DNA from: Deltaproteobacteria bacterium | GTDB lineage: Bacteria > Desulfobacterota > Binatia > UTPRO1 | Length of the DNA stretch: 49,550 nucleotides | Direction: 5' to 3' | Assembly: GCA_029262315.1 (NCBI GenBank) | Contig: JAJCZP010000149.1 | Location: forward strand, 1 to 49,550 | Part shown: piece by piece, positions 7,927 to 16,775 of the stretch | Layout: each line of letters begins with the position of its first letter | How positions within the stretch are numbered: the stretch's first letter is position 1 | Notes under the pieces: generated by a model | Databases searched by the model: none | Seen by the model: only the letters and a program-made list of their open reading frames with translations | What the model was told of the DNA's origin: nothing | Program-made: the position numbers and the translations under genes

Positions 7927-8132
7927 AGCCGATCCTTCTTCTCGCGAACGCGCCCTGCGCGCGTCCCCTTGGCAACGCCGCGATATGCACGCGTCGGACG
8001 CTCCGGGACGAGGAAAATGACGTCGCCCTTGCTGATGACGGTGAACTTCATGCCGGGGCGCACACGGAGCCGCTCGCGCGCCTGCCGCGGCAGAACCAGC
8101 TGGTACTTGCTCGATAGCGTCACGCTCTCCAT
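7923..8132 (-). CDS. AbrB/SpoVT-fold antitoxin
   Basis: 69 aa, ATG at 8132. Residues 1-50 (MESVTLSSKYQLVLPRQARE, then LRVRPGMKFTVIS and DVIFLVPERP) are a swapped-hairpin AbrB DNA-binding domain. The basic tail ending VREKKDRL would contact the toxin. The gene overlaps the following PIN toxin, giving a standard type II pair that probably represses its own promoter. Confidence 0.85.
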   Translation of the reverse strand: MESVTLSSKYQLVLPRQARERLRVRPGMKFTVISKGDVIFLVPERPTRAYRGVAKGTRAGRVREKKDRL

Positions 8133-8219
8133 CGTCTTACGAATACCATATCGATAGCCAATTCGTAAGACCCCTAGTAGCCCCGTGCCGGCACCGCTAC
8201 ATCTGGTCTCCTAGCGACC

Positions 8220-8345
8220 AGCCGCGGGGTCGTGAAGCGGGTGACGACGCGCGCGAGCTCCGCGTCGGACATCTGTTGGCTGAGCGCCGTGAGGCCGAAG
8301 ATGTCGGCAAAGCTGACGCAGCCGGTCTCGGTATCGGTCGCGCGA
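8220..8345 (-). pseudogene. Fragment of a class III nucleotide cyclase catalytic domain
   Basis: Translates as CVSFADIFGLTALSQQMSDA followed by ELARVVTRF. This resembles the start of class III cyclase catalytic domains (FADIRGFTALSE..., metal-binding Asp in FAD). The remainder of the domain is absent and no proper start is present. It is not an obvious copy of the cyclase at 31601, which reads VFADIRGFAALSENLEP here. Confidence 0.4.
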
Positions 8346-8459
8346 GAATCCGCACTGGCAACGAGCTGCGAAATGGCGGCGAGCAGGTAGGTTCCTCACC
8401 TGCACTGCCCCATTTCAACGCATATTGACCCGAGAAACGCCTTTGTTGGATACTCTCTC

Positions 8460-11400
8460 GTGCCCATCCGAGCATGCCCAGCCTTGCCATCGATGCCGAG
8501 CATCCAGGTTGAAATTCCCCGTAGCGCCGCGTCGCGGGTAACCGTTGCCGTACTGTCCATCCTGGCAACGCTGCTTGCGCCGGCGATCGCACACGCCGCA
8601 CCCGGAGACCTCGATCCAACCTTCGGAATCGGCGGAATCGTGCACTCGGATCTCCGGATCGGTGGAACCGACAGTGCCCGGGCGACCGTCGTGCAGCCAG
8701 ACGACAAGATCGTCGTTGCCGGGCAGTGCCTCGGGTCCTTCTGTATCGCGCGCTACAACAGCGACGGATCCCTGGACGGCGCGTTCGGCCTGGGGGGATG
8801 GGTCGTCGGACCGGGAGAGGGCACCGGGGCGGGCAGCGCGATCGCACGCGCCGTAGTCCTCCAAACCGACGGCAAGATCGTCGCGGGCGGAGCGTGCGGG
8901 ACCTTTCCGAGTTCGATCAGCTTCTGCGTCGCCCGCTACAACACGGACGGCTCGCTCGACGACGGCGGCCCCGACGACGCAACCCCGGCAGATAGCTTCG
9001 GCACGGCCGGCGTCGCCACCACCGACTTCGGCGTCAGCGCCTTTGGAGTTGCGGTCGCACTCCAGGCAGACGGGAAGATCGTCCTGGCCGGTGGGTGCGA
9101 TCCCGCCGACGACGACAGCTGTCTCGCGCGCTTCAACACCGATGGCTCGCTCGACGACGGCGGCCCCGGCGACGCGACGCCCGCCGACACCTTCGGCACG
9201 GGCGGACAGGTCGTGACCGATCACGCCTCGGTCCTGGAGCAGTACAACGCCGTCATCGTGCAGGCCGACGGCAAGATCGTCGCCGCCGGTCCCTGCTCGA
9301 ACGGTGGGCCCTTCGATTTCTGCCTCGCGCGCTACCATCCGGACGGCTCGCTCGACACGGACAGCGACGGCGATCCGGGCGTCGCCTACGACACCGACGG
9401 CCTCGTCACCACCGATGCAGGGGGCGCCGACAACCTGAAGGCGATGGTGCTGCAGCCGGATGGCAAGGTCGTCGTGGGCGGTCGCTGCGCCTTCTCCTTC
9501 GTCGGGTTCTTCTGCCTGGCGCGCTACACTACGAGCGGCGCGCTGGACGCGAGTTTCGACGGCGACGGTCTTGCCTTCGCCCAGTTCTTCGCCAGCGGCG
9601 CCCGCGACGACGATCTGCAGGGTCTGGCGCTCCAAACGGACGGCAAGCTGGTCGCCGCGGGTGTGTGCCGCGACGCGCCGGGACCGAACTCCCATCTCTT
9701 CTGCGTCGCCCGCTTCAACGCCGACGGCAGTCTCGACACCGATAGCGACGCCGCCCCCGGGTCGCACTTCGACTCCGACGGCACGCAGGTCTCGCGCCTC
9801 GGGGTCGACACCGACAACGCCTTCGCCGTGGCGCTGCAGACCAACGGGAACGCCGTGGTGGCGGGCCAGTGTCGCCTGAAGACCGGCGCCGCGAACGACT
9901 TCTGCGTGGCGCGATACGATACCGTGGGCGCACTCGATCCGACCTTCGACGGCGACGGCTTCGTCGGCACCGGCTTCGGTGGCGGCTCCGATCAGGCGAA
10001 CGGTATGTTGATCCAGCCGGATCAGAAGATCGTGCTGGCCGGCAACTGCGCCGGCGACTTCTGCGTCGCCCGCTTCAATCCGGACGGCAGCCGCGACGAC
10101 GTGGCCTCGTTCGGCGTGGGCGGACAGGCGCTGCTCGACCTCGGCGGCGCGGAGATCGTACGTGCAGTCGCCCGCCAACCCGATGGACGAATCGTCGTGG
10201 GCGGCGGATGTGCGAACGACTTCTGTATGGTGCGCTTCAACGAGGATGGCTCGCTGGACGACGGCGGCCCCGACGATACGACCCCGGCCGATACGTTCGG
10301 CGTCGACGGCGTCGTCACGAGCGACTTCACGACTGTGGACGAGATCTGGGCGCTGGCCGTGCAACCCGACGGGAAGATCATCGCGGGCGGGGAGTGCGGA
10401 TCGTCGTCGACGTTTTGCGTGGCGCGCTACAACACCGACGGCTCCCTCGACGACGACGGCGTCGGCGACGCCACCCCGGGCGACGCGTTCGGCGCCACGG
10501 GACGCATCATCACCAACCTCGGCGCGGGCGAGGAGATCGTCACTGCGCTCGCGCTCCAGCCCGACGGCAAGATCGTCGCGGGCGGGATCTGCTCCCAGAC
10601 CGCCGACTACTGTCTGGCCCGGTACAACACCGACGGCAGCATCGACAGCGGCACCATCATCGACAGCAACCAGGCGGACAAGTTCGGCGCGAACGGCACG
10701 ATCAAGCTCGACATCATCGCCTCGGACCTGCTGCGCGCGCTGGCGATTCAAGCGGACGGGAAGGTCCTCGCCGCCGGTAGCTGCGGCGGTAGTGCCTGCG
10801 TCGTCCGCTGGAACGAGGACGGGACGATCGACGACGGCGGGATGGCTGACACCACCGTGGGCGACAGCTTCGGGACCGGCGGGATCGCGTCGACCGACCT
10901 CACCGTCGGGAACGACGAGTACCAGGGCGTCGCGGTACAGGCCGACGGCAAGGTCGTCGCGGCTGGCGGGTGCTCCGTCGGTATCTTCCGCGACTTCTGT
11001 GTGACGCGCTACAACGACGACGGGACACTCGACACCAGTCCCGCGTTCGGAAGCGGCGGCAGCGTGATCACCGATAGCGGCACGGCGGCCGACGACGTCG
11101 CGACCGGCGTCGTCATCCAGGCCGACGGACGGATCGTCGCGGGCGGGCGCTGCAACGTGCCGGGCCGGCAGTTCGACTTCTGCCTCATGCGCCATTTCTT
11201 CGCGAACGAGGTGGCCCCGACGCCAACCCCGACGACGACCCCGACCCCGACGCTGACCCCCACGCCCACCGTGAGCGCCACCGTGACGATCATCCCGACC
11301 GTCACGCCGACCGCGACGGCCACCCTCTCACCCACGCCGACGCCGACGACCACGCCGACGCCGCTCGCAACGCCGACCGCCGTCCCGGAAATCTGCGACA

Positions 11401-12497
11401 ACTGCCTCGACGACGACCTGGACACCGCCATCGACCGCGACGACCCCGATTGCCCGCCACGCGCCGACGGCGGCACCGCCGGCCTCGGCGATCCGAAGGG
11501 CCGGGGCAAGGCCGCCACGAAATGCGCCAAGGCGACCACGAAGGCCGGCGGCAAGTACGCCGAGCAGGTGCTGAAGCACCTCGACAAGTGCGTGAACGCC
11601 ATCTTCAAGTGCCTGCAGCAGAAGCCCGGAGACGCGGGGTGCCTCGCCAAGGCCGTCCCGAAGTGCACGAAGGAGCTCACAGCCATCACGGCCAAGGACG
11701 AGCCGAAGCTCCGGAGCGCTGTCGCAAAGTCGTGCGCCGACGCGAAGCTTTCGGCCGCGGATCTCCTCGCCGTGACCGGCGTCGGCTACGCGGCCGAGAC
11801 GGACATCTGTAGCGCCGTCGGCGTGCCGAACGTGAACGACGTCGACGACGCCGCCGACTGTCTCGTCGCCAGCCATACGTGCCGCGCCGCCGAGATCTTC
11901 GGGATGTACGTCCCACGCGCCTTCGAGTTGCTCACCCTCGGCGGGCGCGATCCCGGCACGGAGCTACCCTGCCTGCCCACCGGCGCCGACGGCGGCGGGC
12001 TCGGTCTCGATGATCCAAAGGGGCGCGGCAAGGCCGCCACGAAGTGCGAGAAGACCCTCAAGAAGGAGGGCGCGAAGTACATCAAGAGCTGGCTGAAGAC
12101 CGTGCAGAAGTGCAGCGACAAGGTCTACAAGTGCATCGAGACCAAAGAGCCGGCCGGCCCGTGCATCGCGAAGGCGCAGGGCACCTGCATGAAACAGACG
12201 GCCAAGCTCTTCGCCCCCGGCAAGGGCCTCGAGGCCAAGCTCGCCGGCAAGATCGAGAAGGCATGCGGCGCCGCCAAGCTCCCCGTCGCCGATCTCCTCG
12301 GCGCACGCGGCCTCGGCTTCGGTCACCAGGTCGGACTCTGCATCGCCCTTGGCCTGCCGGTACCGACATCGGCGGGCGACATCAGCGCATGCATCGCCGC
12401 CCAACACCGCTGCCGTGCTGAGCAGCTCCTCGAACGAGCCTTCCCGCGCCTCGACGAGACCGTGACCGCGGGCGGCCTCGATCTGACGCCGCCGTAG
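8460..12497 (+). CDS. Secreted delta-60 repeat protein with Thr/Pro linker and Cys-rich tail
   Basis: 1345 aa from GTG 8460; ATG 8493 is an alternative that better fits a signal peptide (VAVLSILATLLAPAIAHA). Fourteen delta-60 (DUF5122-type) repeats, each carrying a LQxDGKIVxAGxC core and a FCxARYNxDGSLD strand, fill roughly residues 50-910 and should form propeller-like structures. A Pro-Thr-rich linker (about 920-975, PTPTPTTTPTP) follows, then two Cys/Lys-rich helical repeats of the pattern GRGKAATKC ... KYxxxxLKxxxKC (about 1000-1345), each with about ten cysteines. Probably extracellular. The Cys in every propeller repeat is unusual and suggests paired disulfides. Main cargo of module 2. 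Confidence 0.85.
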   Translation: MPIRACPALPSMPSIQVEIPRSAASRVTVAVLSILATLLAPAIAHAAPGDLDPTFGIGGIVHSDLRIGGTDSARATVVQPDDKIVVAGQCLGSFCIARYNSDGSLDGAFGLGGWVVGPGEGTGAGSAIARAVVLQTDGKIVAGGACGTFPSSISFCVARYNTDGSLDDGGPDDATPADSFGTAGVATTDFGVSAFGVAVALQADGKIVLAGGCDPADDDSCLARFNTDGSLDDGGPGDATPADTFGTGGQVVTDHASVLEQYNAVIVQADGKIVAAGPCSNGGPFDFCLARYHPDGSLDTDSDGDPGVAYDTDGLVTTDAGGADNLKAMVLQPDGKVVVGGRCAFSFVGFFCLARYTTSGALDASFDGDGLAFAQFFASGARDDDLQGLALQTDGKLVAAGVCRDAPGPNSHLFCVARFNADGSLDTDSDAAPGSHFDSDGTQVSRLGVDTDNAFAVALQTNGNAVVAGQCRLKTGAANDFCVARYDTVGALDPTFDGDGFVGTGFGGGSDQANGMLIQPDQKIVLAGNCAGDFCVARFNPDGSRDDVASFGVGGQALLDLGGAEIVRAVARQPDGRIVVGGGCANDFCMVRFNEDGSLDDGGPDDTTPADTFGVDGVVTSDFTTVDEIWALAVQPDGKIIAGGECGSSSTFCVARYNTDGSLDDDGVGDATPGDAFGATGRIITNLGAGEEIVTALALQPDGKIVAGGICSQTADYCLARYNTDGSIDSGTIIDSNQADKFGANGTIKLDIIASDLLRALAIQADGKVLAAGSCGGSACVVRWNEDGTIDDGGMADTTVGDSFGTGGIASTDLTVGNDEYQGVAVQADGKVVAAGGCSVGIFRDFCVTRYNDDGTLDTSPAFGSGGSVITDSGTAADDVATGVVIQADGRIVAGGRCNVPGRQFDFCLMRHFFANEVAPTPTPTTTPTPTLTPTPTVSATVTIIPTVTPTATATLSPTPTPTTTPTPLATPTAVPEICDNCLDDDLDTAIDRDDPDCPPRADGGTAGLGDPKGRGKAATKCAKATTKAGGKYAEQVLKHLDKCVNAIFKCLQQKPGDAGCLAKAVPKCTKELTAITAKDEPKLRSAVAKSCADAKLSAADLLAVTGVGYAAETDICSAVGVPNVNDVDDAADCLVASHTCRAAEIFGMYVPRAFELLTLGGRDPGTELPCLPTGADGGGLGLDDPKGRGKAATKCEKTLKKEGAKYIKSWLKTVQKCSDKVYKCIETKEPAGPCIAKAQGTCMKQTAKLFAPGKGLEAKLAGKIEKACGAAKLPVADLLGARGLGFGHQVGLCIALGLPVPTSAGDISACIAAQHRCRAEQLLERAFPRLDETVTAGGLDLTPP

Positions 12498-12839
12498 CCC
12501 GGACGCCGACCCCGCGCGCACCTTCATCCGCGCACGCGATGACATCGGCGCGAACGCCATTTCCAGCATGCCCCCGAGGACGGAACCCGGTCCGACCACG
12601 GGAGCGCGTGCCCTTGCACGCGCGCGATACGGCCCGGCGCGTAGGTCGACACGTGCGGTCATCTCAAGCGGGCTGCTCGCCCGTCTTGCCTCTGCCAGCC
12701 GACGAGGCGTCGTGGGGATTTCAGCATGACGGCTCGTATGAGAAGGGGCTCAAGCGTGCAGGGTTCGCCCATGCTTTTCGGAACTGATTCGGCGGTACCG
12801 CCTTGGGCGAGGTCCGGCCGTATGTGCGCCAGCGATGCG
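12498..12839. other. Region without a recognisable gene
   Basis: Between the delta-60 gene and the nucleotidyltransferase stop codon. A short + strand stretch near 12690-12787 reads DEASWGFQHDGSYEKGLKRA and ends in a stop; it could be a gene fragment but I do not recognise it. No RNA gene or repeat seen. Confidence 0.4.
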
Positions 12840-13301
12840 TCAGCGCTTCAAGCGCGCGACGTCGGCCAGGTCCTTGGGACGCCCGGCAGCCTGCTTGTTC
12901 TTCACCAGCATGTCCTTGGCGATGAAGTGAATCGCGGAGCCGTCGAGATCGGTGGTTTCGCGCGTCGCCCAGGCCTCGTCAAAGCCGACACCGCTGATCT
13001 CCGTGAGCAGATCGATACGCCGCGGGGGCAGGCCAATCTGATAGACCACGCCGGGCGTTGCGAGATCCTTCTCGCTGACGCCCGCTGCCTCGATGGGAGC
13101 CCCGAAGCGAACCAACGCGCGCCAGGCGCGAGCCGCATTGGCCGGGGTCGGGCGCACATAGACATCCAGGTCGCCCGTAAACCGCGGCACCCCATGCAGC
13201 GCCAAGGCGTACGCACCGACGATCAAGAACTCGACGCCTTCGGAGCAGAACGCGAGCAGCAGGTCACGGAAGTCCTGGTTGAACTCGCGGAGCTTGGTCA
13301 T
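12840..13301 (-). CDS. AbiEii-like/minimal nucleotidyltransferase
   Basis: 153 aa, ATG at 13301. Residues 22-48 hold the nucleotidyltransferase core (VEFLIVGAYALALHGVPRFT then GDLDVYV), i.e. the GA/GS motif and the metal-binding D-x-D; RRIDLLTEISGV supplies the third acidic residue. The C-terminal DMLVKNKQAAGRPKDLADV ends like AbiEii and DUF6036-type proteins. Members act as nucleotidyltransferase toxins or resistance-type enzymes; the substrate here is unknown. The start overlaps the stop of the small upstream gene (ATGA), so the two are translationally coupled. A broken copy is at 6161-6464. Confidence 0.8.
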   Translation of the reverse strand: MTKLREFNQDFRDLLLAFCSEGVEFLIVGAYALALHGVPRFTGDLDVYVRPTPANAARAWRALVRFGAPIEAAGVSEKDLATPGVVYQIGLPPRRIDLLTEISGVGFDEAWATRETTDLDGSAIHFIAKDMLVKNKQAAGRPKDLADVARLKR

Positions 13302-13519
13302 TCGTCGTCGCGGTGCTCGCCCGGGCGGAACAACCGGGTCGGGGTCGCGTCGCGCGCATACGCGGGGTAGGCCTTGCCCGCGGCCGCCCATCCCTCACGC
13401 GCCAGGGCGGCCATCATCGCGATCCGAGCCTCTGCGGTGGTGACATCGGAGAGATCTTCGGGCGGCTCTTCGCCGAGACGATAGCGGCGCACTGGCCAGT
13501 CTGCGCGAGACGTCGACAC
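13298..13519 (-). CDS. Small partner protein of the nucleotidyltransferase
   Basis: 73 aa from GTG 13519. Sequence features: a basic N terminus (ADWPVRRYRLGEEPPEDLSD), then TTAEARIAMMAALAREGW, which looks like one amphipathic helix, and an acidic tail ending PGEHRDDE. Coupled to the nucleotidyltransferase by an ATGA overlap, and both genes are duplicated together at 6161-6464. It may be the antitoxin of the pair; that role is inferred only from the arrangement. Confidence 0.6.
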   Translation of the reverse strand: MSTSRADWPVRRYRLGEEPPEDLSDVTTAEARIAMMAALAREGWAAAGKAYPAYARDATPTRLFRPGEHRDDE

Positions 13520-13597
13520 GCAGGCGATTGTACTACGAGGGCCAGGCGGCCGCGAGGTCCTTGTGATGGCCACCGGTGTCCGATTCTGAGCACATTC

Positions 13598-13683
13598 GAG
13601 CCACATCCAGCCACATCCGCGCCGCAGAATCTTAACGCTCTCTACGCGTCCTGAAGTCTTCGAATCCCTTCTGCTCCACTTTC
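13598..13683 (+). repeat. Island attachment repeat, copy 2
   Basis: Arm repeat GAGCCACATCCAGCCACATC at 13598-13617 and tRNA-Ala 3' core from 13659, again exactly 61 bp apart. The bases between the two differ from copy 1 more than the motifs do. Marks the junction of modules 2 and 3. Confidence 0.75.
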
Positions 13684-13709
13684 AACCTGTAGAAATCAGA
13701 CAGGTTCCC

Positions 13710-14110
13710 GAGGAGTCGGTGCGCACGACGGATCTTCCCAAGGCGATACGCGACTGGCCGGATCTCAAGTTCTGCGCCTACCACTCCGGCTACTTCCAGG
13801 CGGGCAACCACCCCGAAGGCAAGGACGGCATCACCGAGTTCCTCGAAGTCGCCGAGACTTTGACGAGGAGAGAGCGCAAGCGCTGGTACGCCGAGATCGG
13901 CTCGACGTTCGCGATTGCGATGCTCTCCGAATCTTTGGCAAGAATGCGGCCAAGCTCTACGGCCTCAAGGGTAGAGATCGGAGGAACCTCTGCTCGATTT
14001 CAGAGGACAACCTCTCTGTCGCACAGGCCGCCCGCGGTGGTCCGCACAACAGCCGCGCGCTCAAGGTCTACGGTGCACGCTCGCGGCGTGAGCCAGCTGC
14101 CACAGGTTAG
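13710..14110 (+). pseudogene. Amidohydrolase (Amidohydro_2 type), truncated and frameshifted
   Basis: The first piece (about 13719-13930) reads IRDWPDLKFCAYHSGYFQ, HPEGKDGITEFLEV and RWYAEIGSTFAIAML, the central part of metal-dependent amidohydrolases of the TIM-barrel family. After a frame change, 13930-14110 reads FGKNAAKLYGLK then a tail ending SRREPAATG, the family C terminus. The whole N-terminal half with the HxH metal ligands is missing; the homology begins within ~40 bp of the attachment repeat, so the gene was probably cut at the module junction. Confidence 0.6.
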
Positions 14111-14801
14111 CGGGACGCGGCTGATCCGAGCCCTCTGCCCGACTCACCGTCGAGAACCTGCGGCGTCTCCTTTGAGAACGCCAGCGCATACGAACGCTTT
14201 CCGCGATGTGGTCGCGGATTCGACACCGTTCGGCCAGACGGCCTTAAGAGCACCAGGTCGTCTTATCCCTGCGAATTGACGCTTTCGGTTGCGGGGAGTT
14301 AGCCGTATCTCGGAGGCGATGCACTAGTCAGCAGTCAGGCGTGGTGCCACGGCGCGGGCGCCCACGTTTCAGCTCGCGCACTGCTGGGCGCACGCGCGCC
14401 CGTGCCCGGCACCGTCACGCTGTCCGCCGCGCTCTCCACCTCGTAGCCGCATCCCGTACTACTCTTGACGTTGATCTCACGCGTGTCGAGACGGGGCGCG
14501 GCGAGCACTTAGGCATGATTGCTGTCATTTGCTTTGCTTTCCCTTGACATTCGTCATGGGCATGGGGGACAAGAAACCATCGTCGATCATCGACGGCTCT
14601 CCCCTTCAACCGCGACCACTCTTCTTCTAAGGACTAGGGACTAGGGATTTGCAATTGAATCTGCAGCGAAGGCCGTCCGCAGCCTCGCCTCCCGCCACCA
14701 GGTCGCCCCGTTCGGGCGGTTCAGTGCCCGGCATGCTCGAACCAGCCAACGAGGCTTCCCCTGTCACTCGCAAGTCAACGATTCATGTGGAGGTACGCCC
14801 C
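14111..14801. other. Region without a recognisable gene
   Basis: About 690 bp between the amidohydrolase remnant and the next secreted-protein gene. No convincing coding pattern on either strand. A TTGACA box occurs near 14545 without a clear -10 at correct spacing. An AT-richer stretch with repeated GGACTAGGGACTAGGGA lies at about 14630-14648. Confidence 0.4.
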
Positions 14802-16703
14802 ATGCTCTCGAAGCTCAGCCTTGTCGTGATCGTCGCCGCTGCCCTGTTGAGTCCGATGACCGCCAACGCCTTTTGCGGTGATGGCGTTCTCGAGTTCGGT
14901 GAGGACTGCGACGTCGTGGGCGGCACCGTGTGCTGCATCGGCTGTACGTTCCAGCCGTCGACCACCGTCTGCCGCATCGCCGCGGGCGTCTGCGACCTCG
15001 ACGAAAATTGTACGGGCAGCAGCCAGAACTGCCCGGCCGATGTGAAAAGCACGGCCGAGTGTCGCCCAGCGTTTGGGGCGATCTTGTCGACGGCCCTCTC
15101 GGACAATGATGTCGCAGGTCCGGGAGCGAGCATTGCGGCGGGGGCCGGAGATTTCGCGTTCAAGGTCGGCGCGGGCGCCACAGAGACGGTGGCCGTCAGC
15201 GCGGCGACGACCCTGCAGCAGTTGGTCGATGCCATCAATGGGCTCGGAGCCGGCGCTACGGCGTCGGCGCTCAATGTCGGTACGTTCAAATTGCTGCTGA
15301 AGAGTGACGTCCCCGGCGCGGCCACCACCCTGACGATCGTCACCGACGATACGACACTCGCGGTGGTGGTGAACCAGGTGGGGCTCGACCCGGCCTGCGA
15401 TACCGCCGAGGTGTGCAACGGGGTGTCGGCGTCCTGCCCCTCTGACGTCTTCGAGCCGGCCTCGACCGTCTGCCGTGCGTCCGCCGGCTCCTGCGACGTT
15501 GCTGAGAACTGTCCCGGCACCGCTCCGCATGTTTGTCCGACAGACACCGTCCTGCCGCCCACGACCGTCTGCCGCGCGTCGGGCGGCGTCTGCGATTTCA
15601 GCGAGACCTGCACCGGCGGCAGCCCGATGTGCCCGACCGACGCCAAGAGCACGGCGGAGTGTCGAGCCTCAGCCGGTGGTTGCGATCCCGCCGAGTCGTG
15701 TGACGGGGTGGCCGACGCCTGCCCAGGCGACGTCATCACAGCCGCGACGACTGTATGTCGCGCGACTGCCGGAACCTGTGACATCGCCGAGGAGTGCGAC
15801 GGTGTTAGCCCGGCCTGTCCCGTCGACGCGTTTGTCGCAGCGACTACCGTGTGCCGTGCCGACGCGGGCCAGTGCGACGTTGCCGAGAGCTGCACGGGTT
15901 CGGCAGCAGCGTGCCCGCCAGAGGCCTTCGAGCCCGATGGCACCACCTGCGACGACACGCTGGTATGCACGGTCGATGACATGTGCGTGAGCGGTGTCTG
16001 CACCAGCGACCCGATGAACTGCGGCGACGGCGTGTTGCAGGAGGTCTGCGGCGAGCAGTGCGACGACGGCAACAACGACGTCGGTGACGGCTGCGATGCG
16101 ACTTGTCAGGCCGAACCCGGCCTGGGCTGCCCGGCTGTCCCTATCGTCGGCTGCCGCCAGCCGTTCGTGGGCGGGAAGTCCAAGGTCAAGATTCGGGACC
16201 AGGAGAAAATTGGCAGGTTGAAGTTCAAGTGGCAGTGGCTCAAGGGGGCGCTGACCGATGTGTCAGAATTCGGCGATCCGCTGACCGACGCGCCCGGCGG
16301 CACGAGCTACCTGCTCTGCGTCTACGACGCGAGTGGTCTGCTGACCGAGGCGAAGGCGCCGTCGGGTGGCCTGTGTAGCGTCAAGAAGCCGAAACCGTGC
16401 TGGAAGGCCCGGGGAAGTAAGCAGTACAAGTACAAAGATCCTCCGCAGTCGATCGAGCCCTTCGGTCTCAAGCGGGTCGATCTCCGGGCAGGGAAGGACG
16501 GCAGAGCGAAGGTCCAGGTCCAGGGAACCGGCGGCCTGTTCGAGTTTCCATCGAACGACGGGTTCGGCCTCCCCGATCTAGCGTCCATCGCGTCGCCGCT
16601 GACGATCCAGATGCAGAATACGACCGGCGTCTGTTTCGAGACGATCTTCAGCGCGCCGTTCAACAGGCAGGAGACAGGCCGCTTCGAGGACAGAGCTGAT
16701 TGA
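14802..16703 (+). CDS. Secreted disintegrin-like Cys-rich protein with flagellin-type insert
   Basis: 633 aa from ATG 14802, chosen because GGAGG precedes it and a signal peptide (MLSKLSLVVIVAAALLSPMT) starts there. Six disintegrin-like repeats (CRxxxGxCDxAExCxG) follow. Between the first and second repeats, about residues 88-195, lies an unrelated segment (TTLQQLVDAINGLGAGATAS ... FKLLLKSDVPGAATTLTI) that resembles the Flagellin_IN motif of FliD and flagellins. Near residue 407 is a Myxococcus cysteine-rich repeat (CGDGVLQ ... CDDGNNDVGDGCDATC). The last ~185 residues are a beta-rich domain with KQYKYKD, shared with the proteins at 35264 and 41514. Probably extracellular or surface-attached. 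Confidence 0.85.
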   Translation: MLSKLSLVVIVAAALLSPMTANAFCGDGVLEFGEDCDVVGGTVCCIGCTFQPSTTVCRIAAGVCDLDENCTGSSQNCPADVKSTAECRPAFGAILSTALSDNDVAGPGASIAAGAGDFAFKVGAGATETVAVSAATTLQQLVDAINGLGAGATASALNVGTFKLLLKSDVPGAATTLTIVTDDTTLAVVVNQVGLDPACDTAEVCNGVSASCPSDVFEPASTVCRASAGSCDVAENCPGTAPHVCPTDTVLPPTTVCRASGGVCDFSETCTGGSPMCPTDAKSTAECRASAGGCDPAESCDGVADACPGDVITAATTVCRATAGTCDIAEECDGVSPACPVDAFVAATTVCRADAGQCDVAESCTGSAAACPPEAFEPDGTTCDDTLVCTVDDMCVSGVCTSDPMNCGDGVLQEVCGEQCDDGNNDVGDGCDATCQAEPGLGCPAVPIVGCRQPFVGGKSKVKIRDQEKIGRLKFKWQWLKGALTDVSEFGDPLTDAPGGTSYLLCVYDASGLLTEAKAPSGGLCSVKKPKPCWKARGSKQYKYKDPPQSIEPFGLKRVDLRAGKDGRAKVQVQGTGGLFEFPSNDGFGLPDLASIASPLTIQMQNTTGVCFETIFSAPFNRQETGRFEDRAD

Positions 16704-16775
16704 ACGCATCATCCATACCAATGCGCGAACCCAATGATCGAGATCCCTACCAGCTGGAAGACATGGAGGAGCCCC

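Noticed and set aside
8415..11195. 926-codon minus-strand open frame
   Set aside because: Lies entirely opposite the delta-60 repeat gene, is low-complexity in the same period as its repeats and shows no domain; it is a GC-rich shadow frame.
14580..14600. CGTCGAT/ATCGACG-like palindrome as a terminator or operator
   Set aside because: Only a 6-bp stem, no T run, no adjacent gene end and no second copy.
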